NCBI GenBank assembly: GCA_965248075.1
Contig: CBDFIL010000002.1
Coordinates: 620,001-684,000, forward strand
Source: VXNE01 sp965248075
GTDB lineage: Bacteria > Pseudomonadota > Gammaproteobacteria > Pseudomonadales > Azotimanducaceae
Direction: 5' to 3'
Length of the DNA: 64,000 nt
Position numbers and translations under genes: made by a program
Notes under the pieces: model-generated
What the model saw: the letters and a program-made list of their open reading frames with translations, nothing else
Told to the model about the DNA's origin: nothing
Database searches by the model: none
Part shown: positions 61,267-64,000 of the stretch, one piece after another
How the letters are laid out: the number at the start of each line of letters is the position of its first letter
Position numbering within the stretch: the stretch's first letter is position 1

Positions 61267-63813
61267 TCAGCGCTTGCCGTAGCCGCCCACCCAGATCGGG
61301 CTGGACCACGCGATCGCGTCGTTCATCTGCGTCACGCGCACGTAGTAGTAGTCGCCCTGCAGGGTCCCGGTATCCTCCATGGAGAACGTCAGGTCCCGCG
61401 GACCTTCGGTGACGACGCGGCGCAGCACGACCCGGTCGACCCACGGTCCGATGGGCAGCTCCGCCGCCGTGCGCCCGTCCTCCATGTCGGCCAGGCGCAG
61501 CGCGACCTTGGCCGCGGGCACGACGTTGCGCTCACTGAAGATGAGCGGCGCGCCACCCGTTTCCACCGCTTCCACCAGATCGATCTCCAGCGTTGCCGAC
61601 TCTTCGACGTCCCGGAGTTCGAGTGCGATCGAACTGGTCTCGCCCCGGGTCTGCGTGCGGAACTCAAAGGCCCCCATACCCACTGCCTCGAACTCCGTCG
61701 CGGCGAGATCCTGGAAGTCCCGCGGCGTCGCCGAGACGACCGTGGCGCCGGAAACCTTGAGCGTGCCGGTCCAATGGCGCCACCCTCGGGGGTTGTCGCG
61801 GGGATGCAGGGGCAGGGAGGAGGTCTCGAACGTGAGCTGATAGATCCCGTCGGCCGCTGCGTCGTCGCCCAGGGTCGCCACGTCCCGTTCCCAGATCACG
61901 GCGTCGTTCCGCACGACCGTCACGGTGTCGATGGGGGCGGTCCCGATGACGCGCCCTTCGATGCGGCGCGTCTCGGCGAACGGCGCACGGGTCCCCATCT
62001 GCGCACCGTTCAGGCGGAAGTCGAGCACGATCCGGTCGCCGTTGGTGGCGTATGCACTGAGGTCCTTCATCGCGTCGAACAGCGCGTCGGTGGTGCGTTC
62101 CTGCGCTATCAGCGCGCCGAGTCCGCCGGTCTGGGCGAGGCCGCCGGGCAGGGGTGCGGAGTATCCGGGCTGGCTCAGGTGGTTGTCGCTCGCCGCCGTG
62201 AAGCCGACCTCGTGGCCGTGGCTCAGGTACATGCGGCCGAACCACTCGAACGTGCCGTGGTTCGACATGATCTCGATGAGCGGTTCGAGCAGCGGGTCGT
62301 TCAGCCGGTACTCGCCGTTCTGGTGGGCGTGCGGAATGACGACGACATCCCTCGGGTCGTGGTGCGTGCGGAGCCCCTGGTAGAGGTTCGAGAGCGTCGG
62401 GAAGAACTGTGCGCGGATGGGCATGCGGTCCTCGGGCGTACGGAAGAGCACGTTGTGGTGCCCGCCCTGCCTGTTGTTCACGGTCCACTCGTAGCCGAGG
62501 TAGGCGATGAACTCGCCTTCCTCCGTGAAGCGGCGCACGTTGTCGGCGAGCACGTTCCACTCGTAGTCGTCGAGCCAGATGTCGTGTTCCGAGTGCATGA
62601 CGTAGTCGAGGCGCGCGTCGTCCCGCGCCCAGGTCATGAAGCGATCGGGCGTACCGATCCCCTCGGCGAAGCCGGAATGGCCGTGGGTGTCGCCCCAGTA
62701 AACGCGGCGCTGCGGGTCGTCCTCGACGAGGACGGGGTTGGCCTCGCCGACGATGGAGCCGTCCGGCGAGCGGATGGTGAAGCGGTACACGCCCGGTGCG
62801 TCGAGGGAGACGTCCTCGACCAGCTGGATGGCGTCGCCGCCCGCGTCGAGACTCCTGAAGGGGTCCCCGTTCAGCAGGATCTCCCAGCCCGGAATCGTCC
62901 CGGTCCCCCGGTTGTAGTAGCGATCCTCCGCGCGCACCGACAGGTCGAACGGTTCGCCCGTGGCCACCACCGAGGGCGCGAAGCCGTGCACGCCGGCCGT
63001 CTCGGCGCCGCTGACGACGATCGGCTGGATGGGCAGCGTGATGAAGAGCTTCGAGCCGTCGAAGTCGAGATAGAGCGGCAGCGGCATCCGGTCCGACGAG
63101 ATCGTGGACATGCGCAACCCGCGGCTGCCGCCGGAGGTGTCGCCGTAGGTGATCGTCACGGTGTCGCCCTCGCTCAGGGTGCCTGCGTCCACGCGGAAGA
63201 GCAGCGTCGGCTGGCGGCCCCGAAAACCGCCGTGCATGCCGCCGAAGGGGTGCACGTCGGGGACGAACCGCACGTCCGGGTTCGACGAGGAGATCGAGAT
63301 GTAGTGATCGGCGGCGGGGTCCTCCGTCTGCCAGCGGCCGTATCCTGCCATGAAGTGGCGCGTGATCAGGAAGCCCCCACCGGGCTCGATCGGCTTCGTG
63401 CCGACGGTGTAAGTCTGCCTCGGGGTGACGAACGCGCCGGCGACGTAGGGCCCGAGGTCGGCGCTCAGCGCTCCGATCGCGCCGGGTTGTTCGTCGAGCA
63501 GGGTGAACTCGTGCACGAAGGCGTCGACGGTCGCTCCGGTGCCGTCCGCCGAGTCGGGATAGGTGAGCACGGACATCGCGACGAAGACCGCGTTGACCGG
63601 CAGTGTGCCGCCGGTCAGCGAATAGGCGTTCATCCAGTCCCAGAGCACACGGACGCGCTCCTCGCGGGTGCCGGGCTCGGTCGGCTCCGCGGCCACGGCG
63701 CTCTTCAGCGCCTCGACACGCGCGCGCAGTTCCGAGTCGAGGTAGTCATCCTGGGCCGCGGCGCAGAGCGCCAGGGCCGTACACGCGGCAGCCAGAGTGC
63801 GCCGTATCGCCAT
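61267..63813 (-). CDS. DUF3604 metallo-protein, secreted (paralogue 3)
   Basis: The 848-residue protein has a signal peptide (RRTLAAACTALALCAAAQ). It has the same architecture as paralogue 1: an N-terminal beta-rich half (GATVDAFVHEFTLLDEQPGA, TVTITYGDTSGGSRGLR) and the DUF3604 domain with YWGDTHGHSGFAEGIGT, VMHSEHDIWLDD, VVIPHAHQNGEYRLND and AASDNHLSQPGYSAP. It ends GDYYYVRVTQMNDAIAWSSP. The ATG at 63813 follows GGGGGG. It is the first gene of an operon with ppiC and a HupE-like gene. Confidence 0.9.
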   Translation of the reverse strand: MAIRRTLAAACTALALCAAAQDDYLDSELRARVEALKSAVAAEPTEPGTREERVRVLWDWMNAYSLTGGTLPVNAVFVAMSVLTYPDSADGTGATVDAFVHEFTLLDEQPGAIGALSADLGPYVAGAFVTPRQTYTVGTKPIEPGGGFLITRHFMAGYGRWQTEDPAADHYISISSSNPDVRFVPDVHPFGGMHGGFRGRQPTLLFRVDAGTLSEGDTVTITYGDTSGGSRGLRMSTISSDRMPLPLYLDFDGSKLFITLPIQPIVVSGAETAGVHGFAPSVVATGEPFDLSVRAEDRYYNRGTGTIPGWEILLNGDPFRSLDAGGDAIQLVEDVSLDAPGVYRFTIRSPDGSIVGEANPVLVEDDPQRRVYWGDTHGHSGFAEGIGTPDRFMTWARDDARLDYVMHSEHDIWLDDYEWNVLADNVRRFTEEGEFIAYLGYEWTVNNRQGGHHNVLFRTPEDRMPIRAQFFPTLSNLYQGLRTHHDPRDVVVIPHAHQNGEYRLNDPLLEPLIEIMSNHGTFEWFGRMYLSHGHEVGFTAASDNHLSQPGYSAPLPGGLAQTGGLGALIAQERTTDALFDAMKDLSAYATNGDRIVLDFRLNGAQMGTRAPFAETRRIEGRVIGTAPIDTVTVVRNDAVIWERDVATLGDDAAADGIYQLTFETSSLPLHPRDNPRGWRHWTGTLKVSGATVVSATPRDFQDLAATEFEAVGMGAFEFRTQTRGETSSIALELRDVEESATLEIDLVEAVETGGAPLIFSERNVVPAAKVALRLADMEDGRTAAELPIGPWVDRVVLRRVVTEGPRDLTFSMEDTGTLQGDYYYVRVTQMNDAIAWSSPIWVGGYGKR

Positions 63814-63880
63814 CGTCGATTCCCCCCACCCAGTCAATGGCGAGAGTATAGCCCCGGTGCGTGGGGGCCGGCTTGACGTA

Positions 63881-64000
63881 GGGGACGGGCTTGTTCCGTC
63901 CCGTCGCCAAGGGCTTGCGTGGGCTCGACACGGGCGTTGTAGGGGACGGGCTTGTCTTGCGCCAGGCGAAGCTCGGAAATCTTCTTAGCGACCCAGCAGG
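63881..64000. repeat. Degenerate GGGACGGG hairpins and a MITE-end-like sequence
   Basis: 63881-63901 is the hairpin repeat with one stem mismatch (TCCGTCCC for the right arm). At 63943-63955 the left arm and loop recur but the right arm is lost. At the window edge TTAGCGACCCAGCAGG (63985-64000) resembles the inverted end of the 158-bp element at 11.3 kb, so another copy may start here and run beyond the window. Confidence 0.6.

Noticed and set aside
60322..63876. A 1184-codon plus-strand frame over the DUF3604-PpiC genes
   Set aside because: Shadow of the minus-strand operon, Arg/His/Val-rich with no recognisable domain.
1..64000. CRISPR arrays
   Set aside because: No set of equal direct repeats with regular unique spacers was seen; the repeats found are dispersed hairpins and short tandem coding repeats.

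Overview
The window is about 64 kb of GC-rich DNA from a Gram-negative bacterium. The TonB-dependent receptors, periplasmic peptidyl-prolyl isomerase, [FeS]-type ferrochelatase, split HisH/HisF and AsnC- and LysR-type regulators fit a proteobacterium, probably a gammaproteobacterium. The species cannot be named from this sequence. Genes run in short operons on both strands. The content is catabolic and accessory rather than housekeeping: three family III CoA-transferase domains in two genes, phytanoyl-CoA-dioxygenase-like oxygenases, amidohydrolases, an acyl-CoA dehydrogenase/enoyl-CoA hydratase pair, a copper amine oxidase, 4-hydroxyphenylpyruvate dioxygenase and fumarylacetoacetase-type hydrolases. 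This suggests an environmental heterotroph using aromatic, branched-chain or complex organic acids.

Layout. 0-8 kb: end of a biotinyl/lipoyl-type gene, a frameshifted TauE/SafE gene next to a LysR regulator, an amidohydrolase followed by a thiamine diphosphate enzyme, a truncated glutathione transferase, a VapBC-type toxin-antitoxin pair and a CNNM/CBS membrane protein. 7.7-11.3 kb: ferrochelatase divergent from a tightly coupled hisH-hisF-quinone oxidoreductase operon. 11.8-19.9 kb: HPPD divergent from an Lrp/AsnC regulator, then a double-domain CoA transferase, a SnoaL-like protein, a PhyH oxygenase, tRNA-Arg, a second CoA transferase and a c-type cytochrome. 19.9-30 kb: an Xre/RES toxin-antitoxin remnant, a copper amine oxidase with its TonB receptor, ribBA-like and pdxA genes, an alcohol dehydrogenase, an FAH-family hydrolase and a deleted CoxL-like gene. 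30-39.7 kb: two tandem paralogous TonB receptors (the second frameshifted), an intact IS1595-family element sitting in the second receptor's terminator, a repeat cluster and an Rpn-type nuclease. 39.8-52 kb: a TolB/PA/M28/PDZ peptidase, an LLM flavoenzyme, Bcp, PhyH fragments split by an IS3-family element, an amidohydrolase, a DUF169 protein, an enoyl-CoA hydratase and a divergent acyl-CoA dehydrogenase. 52-64 kb: three DUF3604 metallo-proteins, two in a coupled pair and one heading a DUF3604-PpiC-HupE operon, separated by a MITE-like element, an IS1380-type element and a hendecad coiled-coil protein.

The most distinctive signals are (1) a family of short dispersed hairpins that keep the same five-base loop (ACAAG/CTTGT) while their stems differ, found at several places and forming the 3' end of ferrochelatase; (2) the DUF3604-PpiC-HupE operon and local expansion of DUF3604; (3) mobile elements that can be delimited to the base, including an IS1595 copy with a perfect 8-bp target duplication and CTAG-flanked elements; and (4) extensive gene decay (TauE, GST, RES toxin, CoxL, a TonB receptor and two PhyH genes). 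Some of the single-base frameshifts could be sequencing errors.
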